DNA of 64,000 nucleotides from Bacteroides intestinalis DSM 17393 (lineage in GTDB: Bacteria; Bacteroidota; Bacteroidia; Bacteroidales; Bacteroidaceae): NCBI RefSeq assembly GCF_000172175.1, contig NZ_ABJL02000007.1, positions 930,001 through 994,000 of the forward strand, given 5' to 3'. Below the pieces are notes generated by a model, which did no database searches, was not told the DNA's origin, and was given only the letters and a program-made list of their open reading frames with translations. Positions 8,240 through 17,176 of this stretch are shown in pieces (position 1 is the stretch's first letter; every line of letters begins with the position of its first letter). Made by a program: the position numbers and the translations under genes.

Positions 8240-10720
8240 TTATTGGCAATAGAAAATATATTCTTCTCCAGGTTGAGTCAATAAATCATATTCGATCGTA
8301 TCGGGTATCTTCGAAGAGGCTAATACGACTTCTGAGGATATGATTGGAGGAGGGGTTTCATATACCTTGTAGTAAGGGTTAGGATTGTCGCCTTGAGCCT
8401 TTACTAAATTTGCCTCACCGACAACTTGTAACGGAGTGGAGGTGCGTATCCTCAGGTTACCTCCTAAGTTAGACTTTATTTTTATAGTCTTTACCTGTCC
8501 GTTTTTCCATTCAATGTCTGTTAAGAAACCACCCCTTGCTTTTAATCCTTGGATTATACCATTTCTCCAAGCGCTAGGGAGTGCCGGAAGTATGTGGAGA
8601 GCTCCATCATGGCTTTGTAACAACATTTCGGCTATACCGGCCGTACACCCGAAATTACCATCAATCTGAAAAGGAGGATGCGCGTCCAGTAGATTAGGAT
8701 AAGTTCCTCCACCGTCATATTCCGTATTTTTATCTCCGGTTAATCGCAGTTGTTCTGTTATGAGCTTATATGCTCTGTCACCATCCATGAAACGGGCCCA
8801 TAGACAAACTTTCCATCCCATTGACCATCCTGTAGATGCGTCTCCTCTGTGATTTAAAGAGTTACGTGCAGCATTGAATAAATCAGGTGTCCTGTACGGT
8901 GAAATCTGGTTTCCGGGAAATAATCCATATAAGTGTGAGATATGGCGGTGCTTGTCATTAGGATCATCCAAATCATGCATCCATTCCTGTAGCTGACTGT
9001 AACGACCTATTTGCATTGGAGGTATCCGTGTACGGATTTGTCTTAAAGTATCAGCGAAATGCTGATCTCTTTCTAATATTTCAGTTGCGGATATGAGATT
9101 AGAAAATAGTTCGAACATTAGTTGATTATCCATTGTAACTCCGGCAGTATTTGTAAGTTTATTCTTTTTGTCGAAAGTATTTTCCGGAGAGCTGGATGGG
9201 GCAATAACCAGCCAATGGTGTTCCGGTTCTTCAACTGCAAAATCAAGTAAGAAAAGGGCGGCTCCCTTCATAATGGGATAGACCTCTTCCAAATATGTCT
9301 TGTCGCCGGAGTAGAGAAAATGTTCCCATAGATGTCTTGACAGCCAGGCGCCACAGGTAGGCCACATTCCTGGGCCGGATCTGTCTACAGCACCGGTAGT
9401 TCGCCATAGGTCGGTATTGTGATGTAACATCCAGCCCCGGGCTCCATACATGATTTTGGCAGTATGTCCACCTGTCACAGCCAGTTCTTTGATCATTTGT
9501 ATTAAAGGTTCATGTAATTCGCTGAGATTGGTGATTTCTGTCGGCCAATAGTTCATTTCCAGATTGATATTGGTGGTGTATTTGCTATCCCAGGCAGGTT
9601 TCATCCTCTCATTCCATATTCCTTGTAAGTTTGCCGGTTGTGTTCCGGGTTGTGAACAAGAAATTAACAGATAACGTCCGAATTGGAAATAAAGTGCTGC
9701 CAAATTCGGGTCTTTGCCTTGAGCGAATTCGGCGATACGAACATCTGTTGTCTTTTGAATTGCTTCAGTGACATCTAGTTTGAATTTCACCCGATTGAAG
9801 TAATCTCTATAGTAGTCCATATGGTCTGTTTTCAGTTTTGCATAATCTTTTTGAGTTGCATGCTGAAGATATGATTTCACCTTTTGATCCGGATTACCAC
9901 TCAGATTAGCATAATTTACAAAATTTGTTGCTATGGAGACGTAAATTGTTACGGCATCAGCATTGGATACGGTTATTCTGGAGGCTTCCGTTTTCATTTG
10001 CCCTTTCTCTGGTACGATTTTTACCAAAGTGCTAAATGATATTTTGCCCTCTAAACCTTCGTGCCCTTCCGTAGAACCTTGTAGCGAAAGGCCGTTTTCT
10101 AATGTTATTGTCTGGCTTTTTTGAGGGCTATTCAACTCTGCCGAAAAAACAATTTTACCTTTCCGGGATGCGGTCAGGTGTATTACGATAACTTGATCGG
10201 TGAATGACGTAAATATTTCCCGTTGATATTCGACATCATTGACTGTATAGCGTGTTTTGGCTATGGCGGATTCTATATCCAGTTCACGGTAGTAGTTTTT
10301 TGCCGTTTCATGTCCCGGGAAGGTGAGGTTGAGGTCTCCTACAGGTTGGTAGATCATTCCGTGGTTCGTTTTTGATATGACTTTCTCATCTACCAGTTTC
10401 TGTGCTTCTTTGTATTTACCCTGAAAAATAAGTTTCCTGATATCAGGAATTGCATTTAGAGCATCTGGGTTCGAGTTACTGTTTGGTTCTCCTGTCCAGA
10501 CCGTTTCTTCATTCAATTGTATCTTTTCTTTCGTGATACCACCGAATACCATAGCACCGATGCGTCCGTTTCCTATAGGTAAGGCTTCTTCCCATTTTTC
10601 TGCCGGTTGATCATACCACAGTCGCCAGATTGTTGTATCCGGATTGTTCTGACAGGACAAAAGAGAGGTTATACAATAGGAGAGTAAAATGATGTTGGCT
10701 ATTCTTTTGTAATTTTTCAT
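8240..10720 (-). CDS. Glycoside hydrolase family 95 lipoprotein (alpha-L-fucosidase or alpha-L-galactosidase)
   Basis: 826 residues, normal for GH95. The N-terminus is a lipoprotein signal (LLSC, Cys23). Family landmarks are LPIGNGRIGAMVFGG (48-61), LNEETVWTG (69-77), Asn384/Asn386 in NINLEMNYWPTE, Glu513 in PSSSPENTF (general acid) and Asp687 in FQIDGNFG. These correspond to the Asn-Asp base pair and the acid described for the inverting 1,2-alpha-L-fucosidase AfcA. GH95 includes alpha-L-fucosidases and, in B. ovatus, an alpha-L-galactosidase acting on complex xylan; the sequence alone does not decide between them. All catalytic residues are present. The gene lies 14 bp downstream of GH97 in the PUL operon. 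Confidence 0.93.
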   Translation of the reverse strand: MKNYKRIANIILLSYCITSLLSCQNNPDTTIWRLWYDQPAEKWEEALPIGNGRIGAMVFGGITKEKIQLNEETVWTGEPNSNSNPDALNAIPDIRKLIFQGKYKEAQKLVDEKVISKTNHGMIYQPVGDLNLTFPGHETAKNYYRELDIESAIAKTRYTVNDVEYQREIFTSFTDQVIVIHLTASRKGKIVFSAELNSPQKSQTITLENGLSLQGSTEGHEGLEGKISFSTLVKIVPEKGQMKTEASRITVSNADAVTIYVSIATNFVNYANLSGNPDQKVKSYLQHATQKDYAKLKTDHMDYYRDYFNRVKFKLDVTEAIQKTTDVRIAEFAQGKDPNLAALYFQFGRYLLISCSQPGTQPANLQGIWNERMKPAWDSKYTTNINLEMNYWPTEITNLSELHEPLIQMIKELAVTGGHTAKIMYGARGWMLHHNTDLWRTTGAVDRSGPGMWPTCGAWLSRHLWEHFLYSGDKTYLEEVYPIMKGAALFLLDFAVEEPEHHWLVIAPSSSPENTFDKKNKLTNTAGVTMDNQLMFELFSNLISATEILERDQHFADTLRQIRTRIPPMQIGRYSQLQEWMHDLDDPNDKHRHISHLYGLFPGNQISPYRTPDLFNAARNSLNHRGDASTGWSMGWKVCLWARFMDGDRAYKLITEQLRLTGDKNTEYDGGGTYPNLLDAHPPFQIDGNFGCTAGIAEMLLQSHDGALHILPALPSAWRNGIIQGLKARGGFLTDIEWKNGQVKTIKIKSNLGGNLRIRTSTPLQVVGEANLVKAQGDNPNPYYKVYETPPPIISSEVVLASSKIPDTIEYDLLTQPGEEYIFYCQ

Positions 10721-10734
10721 TTGAAAATATATTG

Positions 10735-12987
10735 TTATTTTACGATAAGTAATTTTTCATCAACAAAGCTTTCTGCCCGTGCCTTGAGTATATATGTTCC
10801 TGCTTGCAAAGGCATTGCTATGGAAGTGGTTAATCCTGTTGCCTGGGTCTTTTTCAGACTGATTCCACAGAGGTCATAGACCTCTATGGTGGCTTTGTTT
10901 AATAACTCTTGTCCGATATCCAGTTTCACGGATATTGTTTCACCGGTATTCGATGGGTTGGGATAAGCATTCATTTTCATGGAACTCTTTTCCGATACTA
11001 ATTGGTGGGTGTGGACACCTTCGGTGGTTATGACAAAACCTCCATAAGCTTTTACCGGTATAGATAGTTGATTTGTAATATCTTCATCTTTGACGATAAA
11101 ACGTCCTTTTTCTTTTCCATCTGTTATGATCCTTATTCTTTTATCTTTAGGTAGAAAGGACAAATCCATCTGCATTTCCCGTTCTTTGTTCATACCGTTG
11201 ATTCCTCCGATATACCAGTTATCAGCTTTTCTTCTGGCTATGATAACATAGTCTCCTGGATAACCATCAACCAATTTGGTTTCATCCCATGCTACCGGTA
11301 TCTTCTCAAGAAACGTTCGGGCTTCTGCTTGTAATCCTGCATAGACGCTTCGGTTGTCGGCGAAGTTTTGTATGCCGGATTCAAAAATGACGGAGAGCGC
11401 CAGTTGATGTCCGTAGGTGGTAATGTTTTGAGATTCTACTCCGTTATATATCTTATTGGAAAAAGTGACAGGGGTATAATCCATTGAACCTACTACATTC
11501 CGGGTAAAAGGAATCGTTGCATTATGCTCCGGAGCTTTGTTGCAGGCATTCTGATTCGTGAAACTTTCAGCTCCTTTTACAGCTTCAGTGGTCATTAGGT
11601 TAGGATAAGTTCGTTCCAGCCCGCGGGGCAGAGTAGCCCCATGAAAATTTACCATAATTTTTCGTTGCGCTGTCTCTTCCAGGAAAGTTTTATACATCTG
11701 TATAATTCCTTGTTTGTCGGTATCGAAGAAGTCAATTTTGACACCTTTTACTCCCCAGGATTGTATTTTATCCAATTCAGCATTTCTGCTTTTCGGATCG
11801 GACATCAGATTCCATATGTCGATGGTCTCGGTTGGTTTGCCGGCACCGGAGTGATACCATAACCAGATTCCTATATTCTTATTTTGAGCATATTGCATGA
11901 TATAGTTCAATTCGTTCTCTGCCATCCGATGCCATCCTGCATCCAGCAATATATATTCCCAGCCCATACTGGCAGCAAAATTGATATATTCTATTTGTTT
12001 CAGGTATTCGTAAGTGGAGGGAGCATCCGACCACCAACTCCATGCAGAGCGTCCGGGTTTAATCCAGTCTGTTTCTGTAATGACACATGGAGGATTCAGG
12101 TTTTGTATAATGTTTGTTTCTACTATATTCGATAGCTGATCACCTATGATGACTACTCTCCAGGGAGTGGACCATGGTAGTGTCGATATAGGTTCGGGAT
12201 CATCTTCTATGATGGCTTCATCTTTCTCTGCAAATGCTACCGTATACAAGCCACTTTCGTCATTCTTTATATGTGTGGCGCAATAGGTACCGTCCAGGGT
12301 TGCTTCTGTTATCATTATCCAATGCCCGTTGGTGTTAAACAATAAGGGATATGCCCAGCCTTGTTTGTAAGGAGAATAACTTCCGATAGCTATACCACTT
12401 CTGCAATACTGCTCATAACTTGGCTTTAACCGAGAATTCCAATCGTACGGATGTATCCAGGCTTTTCCCTCAGTTGGCAGTTTGAAACCTGTACTTTCTT
12501 TAATTACTTTATGGGATTTGGAATTGTTTTCAGGGAAATGATAACGAAAAGCAATTCCATCGTTGTAAGCCCTCAGAATGAGTTCGACCACTTTGCCATT
12601 AGAATTCCTGAATTGATAGATTTGTTCGTTTGCCAGATTATGGCAGAGCGATCTTTTCCCGGATTTTAATTCATATTCTTCATCGATAAGGCTAACCTCA
12701 TTTTGGGAACAGAATTGAAGACCCGAAGAAAACTTTTCATCTTCTCTGTCAATACCTAAAGGGGAGGGCAGCAATATTTGTTTGCCATTATTGACTACAT
12801 AATATAAGAGTTTGCCGAATTCTTTATCTAAGGAAAGCACAAACTCTATTTGGCTGTCGGGAGATAATAGTTTCCATTCGGATGATTTTTCTAATATGGC
12901 TTCATGCACGGTATTCTTTGCTATGCCCTTATATTGGAAGATGGAGCATATTAGAATAGTGAAGATAAATATAAATTGCTTTTTCAT
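10735..12987 (-). CDS. GH97 glycosidase, predicted retaining alpha-galactosidase, with C-terminal sorting-like domain
   Basis: 750 residues with a signal peptide (1-23). The N-terminal GH97 beta-supersandwich covers about 30-300 and the catalytic barrel about 305-570. In GVKGVKIDFFD, Asp419 sits where retaining GH97 enzymes carry their nucleophile (Asp415 in BtGH97b, an alpha-galactosidase). Inverting SusB-type alpha-glucosidases lack it. Glu468 in TTEAVKGAE is the likely acid. This supports alpha-galactosidase activity. Residues 672-750 form an extra domain (MNAYPNPSNTGETIS, then QAGTYILKA and a final KLLIVK) that resembles the type A C-terminal sorting domain of the type IX secretion system, unusual on a GH97 enzyme. 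It sits between GH31 and GH95 with 14-19 bp gaps. Confidence 0.92.
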   Translation of the reverse strand: MKKQFIFIFTILICSIFQYKGIAKNTVHEAILEKSSEWKLLSPDSQIEFVLSLDKEFGKLLYYVVNNGKQILLPSPLGIDREDEKFSSGLQFCSQNEVSLIDEEYELKSGKRSLCHNLANEQIYQFRNSNGKVVELILRAYNDGIAFRYHFPENNSKSHKVIKESTGFKLPTEGKAWIHPYDWNSRLKPSYEQYCRSGIAIGSYSPYKQGWAYPLLFNTNGHWIMITEATLDGTYCATHIKNDESGLYTVAFAEKDEAIIEDDPEPISTLPWSTPWRVVIIGDQLSNIVETNIIQNLNPPCVITETDWIKPGRSAWSWWSDAPSTYEYLKQIEYINFAASMGWEYILLDAGWHRMAENELNYIMQYAQNKNIGIWLWYHSGAGKPTETIDIWNLMSDPKSRNAELDKIQSWGVKGVKIDFFDTDKQGIIQMYKTFLEETAQRKIMVNFHGATLPRGLERTYPNLMTTEAVKGAESFTNQNACNKAPEHNATIPFTRNVVGSMDYTPVTFSNKIYNGVESQNITTYGHQLALSVIFESGIQNFADNRSVYAGLQAEARTFLEKIPVAWDETKLVDGYPGDYVIIARRKADNWYIGGINGMNKEREMQMDLSFLPKDKRIRIITDGKEKGRFIVKDEDITNQLSIPVKAYGGFVITTEGVHTHQLVSEKSSMKMNAYPNPSNTGETISVKLDIGQELLNKATIEVYDLCGISLKKTQATGLTTSIAMPLQAGTYILKARAESFVDEKLLIVK

Positions 12988-13006
12988 AAGTTTCTATTTT
13001 TTGTAG

Positions 13007-15178
13007 TTACTTTGTTTCTTCGGAAGACATGAACCGAAACCTATAGTCGCTGAATGACCATACTTTTGAGTTTTCCGGGATGATGACAATACCTCTCTTT
13101 CCACCTTTTGTGTCAGTATCTACTTTTAATGATATCCAGGTACATTCTCCTTTTTCATAATTGTATGTTTCCCCATCATCATCGTACAGATTGTAGTTGG
13201 ACGTTTTCTCTCCATAGTGCCGTATTTCCAATGGATATTGCCTGTTCTCCAATTCCGTAATAGCTGGCCATAAAGGAATGATACCACCATCTTTTACGTA
13301 TACCGGTATCCTGTCTAACCCGGGGCTTACTGTGATAATTTCTCCTTCACCAGCCAACTTGCCGGTATAGAAATCATACCATTTGCCTTTTGGAAGTATG
13401 ACACGGCGTTCGGTTTCTCCGGTAAAAAGGGGCGCTACCAATAAATATTCACCGACCATGAATTGGTCTTTGGCCTCTTTCTTCAATGCCATTGCATAGG
13501 GATTTGCAGTTGCATCAAGTTTACCTTCTTCCAGCTTACTTTCTTCCTGATAACCTTCTTCCAGGTTCATGGCGCGTACAGGCGGTATTCCCTTAAAAGC
13601 ATAATTGGCAAAAGTTGTGTATAAATAAGGTATCAGTTGCATCCTTAGTTTGGCAATATCATTAACTTGTTGTGTCACTTCAGGAAAGCTCCAGGGCTTG
13701 GTACCATCTGCCCAGGCATCGAGCATGGCAATAGGTGAGAAACAGACGGTCTGCATCCTTCTTAACCATTCTTCTGCGGTTTGGGAGGCTCTGACTTCCG
13801 GTGTCCATAAAATACCTATGAAAGAGCTGTTTATTAGGGCAGTGATAAAATCTTTGTGATTGTAATAATCATTATAGATTACATATGGGAAGGAGGAGGT
13901 GCCTGCATTACCGGATCTCACCAGCCCATAAGTACGTTTATTTTGTTTATGATACATTCGGACGGTTATATTTTGTAAAAGTGATCCGTATATTTGCCGG
14001 ATTTGTTCGGCTGCATTTCCGGATGGGAAAGTTGCCACATCAGGCCATAGCCAATAGTCGTAGCCATCATTTTCATCTAGTTTGTAACCACTGACACCTA
14101 TATCCAGTTGATTTTTCTTGAAATGATTATCAGCGATTTGTTGTGCCTCAGGCAGGGTGTAATCAGGTACGATACCACACCAGACAGAATGAGAGGCTGT
14201 ATAGGGTTCCATTTTCTCATAAAGTTCTGTTGCGGGCGATATATATGGATTAATCCATACATTGGTTTTAATATGCTTGTCATTTAGATTTTTAACGAAA
14301 CCAGCCGGATCGGGAAAGCGTGTGGTGTCCCATTCGTAAGAGCAAGGGTAAGCGTGTGACATCCATCCGGGTTCTAAGCCGATAACAGTTAGTGGAAATT
14401 CTCTTTTTTTGAATTCTTCTACTTCCGACATTACCTGTTTATCAGAATATAGAGTGGGAGTACGGTGCCAAAAGCCTAATCCCCAACGGGGAGGGAGTGC
14501 TCCTCCTCCGTTGTAGAGATTAAACCGTTGTACAGCTTCCAACATAGTCGGTCCTGCAAACAATAAAATTTCGACTCCTTCTGCCGGTATCAGAAATTCC
14601 ATATTGTCCGAATAAGGACGGCTGCTCCAGCGAGGGTCGGTATTTCTGTCACGGGCAATTGGCGGATTCTTACTGTCTTTACGTACACCTGTTCCAATCC
14701 ATGCGTCAATGTAACGTGCAGAATTAATCAAGGCTCCGTATCCTTTGGACGATACAAAGAAGGGAACCGGAGCTTGTGTTCTTCCGTCGTCCCGTCCGCT
14801 ATAGTGGTCGGTATGTAGCCTCATTACGCGTCCCCGTTGTTCAACGGTTTTGAAGTTCAACCCCAAACCGAAAATCTTTTCATCTTTTTCCAGTGGAAAG
14901 CGGATGTAGGTTTTCCCATCGATAATTTTGAATTCTATTGCTTCTGCTGCAACAGGAGAAGCAGCTTTTCCTATCTTTCGGATTGCCTCGTCCCGTGGAG
15001 TAATATCCAATTCACTCAATAGATTGACTATCTCCGGTTTTCCTGCTGATATTTTCCATATTCCTGCATTTATCTGTTCAATCTTGACTGTTGTATCCGA
15101 AGAATTACAGGCTGTGATCGTAAAGAACAGGTAGAATAAAAAACAAGAACTCATTATCATTTTTACTATTCGAGTCAT
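13007..15178 (-). CDS. Glycoside hydrolase family 31 lipoprotein with atypical nucleophile motif
   Basis: 723 residues from the ATG at 15178; an in-frame ATG at 15205 would add nine residues before the signal peptide. I prefer 15178 because MTRIVKMIMSS leads directly into the lipoprotein signal (FFTITAC, Cys24). The N-terminal galactose-mutarotase-like domain (KIFGLGLNF near 101) precedes the TIM barrel (PPRWGLGFWHR at 229) and the C-terminal beta domains (KGKWYDFYTGK, IPVYVKDGGIIPL). The nucleophile is probably Asp368 in GYKLDENDGYDYWLWPD. Most GH31 enzymes read DMNE or DFGE there. The difference suggests a specificity away from standard alpha-glucosidases or alpha-xylosidases. It follows the DUF4998 lipoprotein gene by about 50 bp and starts the enzyme block of the PUL. 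Confidence 0.9.
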   Translation of the reverse strand: MTRIVKMIMSSCFLFYLFFTITACNSSDTTVKIEQINAGIWKISAGKPEIVNLLSELDITPRDEAIRKIGKAASPVAAEAIEFKIIDGKTYIRFPLEKDEKIFGLGLNFKTVEQRGRVMRLHTDHYSGRDDGRTQAPVPFFVSSKGYGALINSARYIDAWIGTGVRKDSKNPPIARDRNTDPRWSSRPYSDNMEFLIPAEGVEILLFAGPTMLEAVQRFNLYNGGGALPPRWGLGFWHRTPTLYSDKQVMSEVEEFKKREFPLTVIGLEPGWMSHAYPCSYEWDTTRFPDPAGFVKNLNDKHIKTNVWINPYISPATELYEKMEPYTASHSVWCGIVPDYTLPEAQQIADNHFKKNQLDIGVSGYKLDENDGYDYWLWPDVATFPSGNAAEQIRQIYGSLLQNITVRMYHKQNKRTYGLVRSGNAGTSSFPYVIYNDYYNHKDFITALINSSFIGILWTPEVRASQTAEEWLRRMQTVCFSPIAMLDAWADGTKPWSFPEVTQQVNDIAKLRMQLIPYLYTTFANYAFKGIPPVRAMNLEEGYQEESKLEEGKLDATANPYAMALKKEAKDQFMVGEYLLVAPLFTGETERRVILPKGKWYDFYTGKLAGEGEIITVSPGLDRIPVYVKDGGIIPLWPAITELENRQYPLEIRHYGEKTSNYNLYDDDGETYNYEKGECTWISLKVDTDTKGGKRGIVIIPENSKVWSFSDYRFRFMSSEETK

Positions 15179-15230
15179 AATATGAATTGAGGTTTGGGGT
15201 TGCATATTCAGTTATTCAGTTTCATGTAAA

Positions 15231-15935
15231 TCAGGGGAACTCATATCCTTTAGGCAAGGCATCAATAATATCGAGTCCATTGGCTGGCAGATGAGATGAA
15301 ACTACTTCCAGAATTTCACCGGAGCGGATACCGGATAATGTGGTTTCCATTTCGGTATTTTCTATTCGCAGCTTTTTCTCTGTCGGGTTGTCGGGATCAG
15401 AGAAATCCAGGTACTTTATGGTCGTATATTGGATAGTCTGGTCTTCTATAGGATACCAAGAAACTTTTGTACTGTTACCGGAAATATCGGATATGTCTTC
15501 AACACTTCTGTTACGAAGAGTCTGAATAAGTTTATCTCCATATATTTCGACGGATTGCTCTACGTATAGTGATTGGTGACCATCATCGTCTTTTGTTGCG
15601 AATTCAAAAATATATGTTCCCTCCGGCAAATTCACTATTGTTTCCATAGGAAGCTTTCCGGCAGTAGTACGGTTCACTTGTACGATGGTGGAATCATTTC
15701 TTTCATTCCAGTAAAGGACTACCTTGGTTACGCGTGGATCGGAATTGATCTCCCAAGTAAACCTTACGCGGTTATTTCCGGGATATGTTTTTAATGAATC
15801 GATAACCCCGGTATAAATAATTTCCCCTTTTTTAAGGTATTCTTCATGCAGACAATTCATGTCGTCACATGCTATAAGGGAAATAAATGAATAAATTAAG
15901 ACGGTAATTTTGATTATTGCTTTCATATCTGTCAT
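15231..15935 (-). CDS. DUF4998-type surface lipoprotein of the PUL (SusE/F position)
   Basis: 234 residues. The N-terminus is a lipoprotein signal (FISLIACDD). The body has two beta-rich, fibronectin-like segments; NRVRFTWEINSDPRVTKVVLYW and the phrase LPEGTYIFEF are what I associate with DUF4998 proteins found next to SusD. They are thought to be surface glycan-binding or accessory lipoproteins; no enzymatic motif is seen. The start ATG at 15935 overlaps the stop of the preceding gene (ATGA), a sign of translational coupling. A second ATG at 15926 could also serve. Confidence 0.75.
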   Translation of the reverse strand: MTDMKAIIKITVLIYSFISLIACDDMNCLHEEYLKKGEIIYTGVIDSLKTYPGNNRVRFTWEINSDPRVTKVVLYWNERNDSTIVQVNRTTAGKLPMETIVNLPEGTYIFEFATKDDDGHQSLYVEQSVEIYGDKLIQTLRNRSVEDISDISGNSTKVSWYPIEDQTIQYTTIKYLDFSDPDNPTEKKLRIENTEMETTLSGIRSGEILEVVSSHLPANGLDIIDALPKGYEFP

Positions 15936-17152
15936 TCATTTATGTCGTTAATTCTGTCATCTCCATAGAATGTAATCTCGCTAATGTGCAGCGCATTGCT
16001 TCCTGACCAATTGCTTTTCATTGCAAAACGTACATACCGTACCCTCTGTTTTTCAATGGGTACCATAAATTCAAATCCTGCTTCGGCGTAGGCTATATCT
16101 TCGTTTGTGACAGACGGGTTATCCTCTCCCGAAGGCTTGAATGTTTCATAATCGCCTAAAAGTTCCCAGTCGTTTTTCCATTCTTCAGACCAGTAATTTT
16201 CCTGCATCCCTTTTTTATAGTTGCGGCTTCCCCATACTTCGAACGTCTTGATGTTATGATTCTTATAGACGTTGTTACCTAAACGGTGCCATAACTTAAA
16301 TCGGCTTAGTGTAGCTTCTACTCCCAGGTCGATGGTAAAGTATAGCGGTATTTTCTGGTTAGGGTCGTTTTGCTTCGTATGCCAGCCATTGTTTCCGACA
16401 ACGCCATCAAATAATTTTGAGAATAGCCAGCCGGAACTATAGTCTGTATTATTATCTACAGGCAATACTTCTCTCTTATGCTTAGATTTGTCTAATTCTT
16501 TCTCGAAAAGTGGAGTGAATGCCGCTTTCAGGGTATCGGATATATTTCCCCATTTGTCTGTGATGGTAAAAGCGAATATCCGTTCGGATGAGTCATAACC
16601 GCGGAAAGAGTAACTACCATCTTTCTGGTTAGTATAGAACGTTTCTCCTTCTTCAAAGATGCCTTTTTCGTTTGTGGCATAAATAGTGAAGCCTATTTCT
16701 ACTTTATTCTCATTATTCCAGGTGATATTAATGCCGCCAAAATCGGCTTTGAGCCCCATTGAAGTAAAGATATTGTGGATAGGAGGGATACCCGGTGTGA
16801 AAGATGCTTTTACAGGGGTAGATGTGTTCTCACTATGGTCGACGGTATATAAGGTGATATCCACCGGATTGGTGTTGCCAAGTCCTTCTATTATCATGTA
16901 ATTATTATATACAGAAGCACGGGTGATACGTCTTTCACCTTGAAATAAATATTCTCCTTTTACATAAGAGATATCCGTTTCTTGCGGTAGTTCGTAGCTG
17001 ATTTTGGCTCCACCGGGAAGACTTTCAACTGACACATTGCTAATGGGTTGAGGCGGAATATTATCTGTTGGAGTCTGCCCGATCTTTTCTTCATCACAAG
17101 ATGTAATGCTGACTATTAGAAGGGCCATTATTGTAAAAAATATCTTTTTCAT
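15932..17152 (-). CDS. SusE/F-like surface lipoprotein (DUF4959 / DUF5126 / DUF5000 architecture)
   Basis: 406 residues with a lipoprotein signal (IVSITSCDE). Three parts can be seen. Residues 35-125 are a fibronectin-like DUF4959 domain (PQPISNVSVESLPGGAKISYELP). Residues 130-220 are a DUF5126-like domain. From 235 to the end there is a discoidin-like (F5/8 type C) DUF5000 domain with SKLFDGVVGNNGWHT, FTIDLGVEATLSRFKLW and a final HISEITFYGDD. The last is a likely carbohydrate-binding module. In PULs this type of protein follows SusD and binds the glycan on the cell surface. It is 24 bp downstream of the SusD gene and overlaps the next gene by 4 bp. Confidence 0.85.
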   Translation of the reverse strand: MKKIFFTIMALLIVSITSCDEEKIGQTPTDNIPPQPISNVSVESLPGGAKISYELPQETDISYVKGEYLFQGERRITRASVYNNYMIIEGLGNTNPVDITLYTVDHSENTSTPVKASFTPGIPPIHNIFTSMGLKADFGGINITWNNENKVEIGFTIYATNEKGIFEEGETFYTNQKDGSYSFRGYDSSERIFAFTITDKWGNISDTLKAAFTPLFEKELDKSKHKREVLPVDNNTDYSSGWLFSKLFDGVVGNNGWHTKQNDPNQKIPLYFTIDLGVEATLSRFKLWHRLGNNVYKNHNIKTFEVWGSRNYKKGMQENYWSEEWKNDWELLGDYETFKPSGEDNPSVTNEDIAYAEAGFEFMVPIEKQRVRYVRFAMKSNWSGSNALHISEITFYGDDRINDINE

Positions 17153-17176
17153 ACTATTATATTTTAGTTTTTATTG

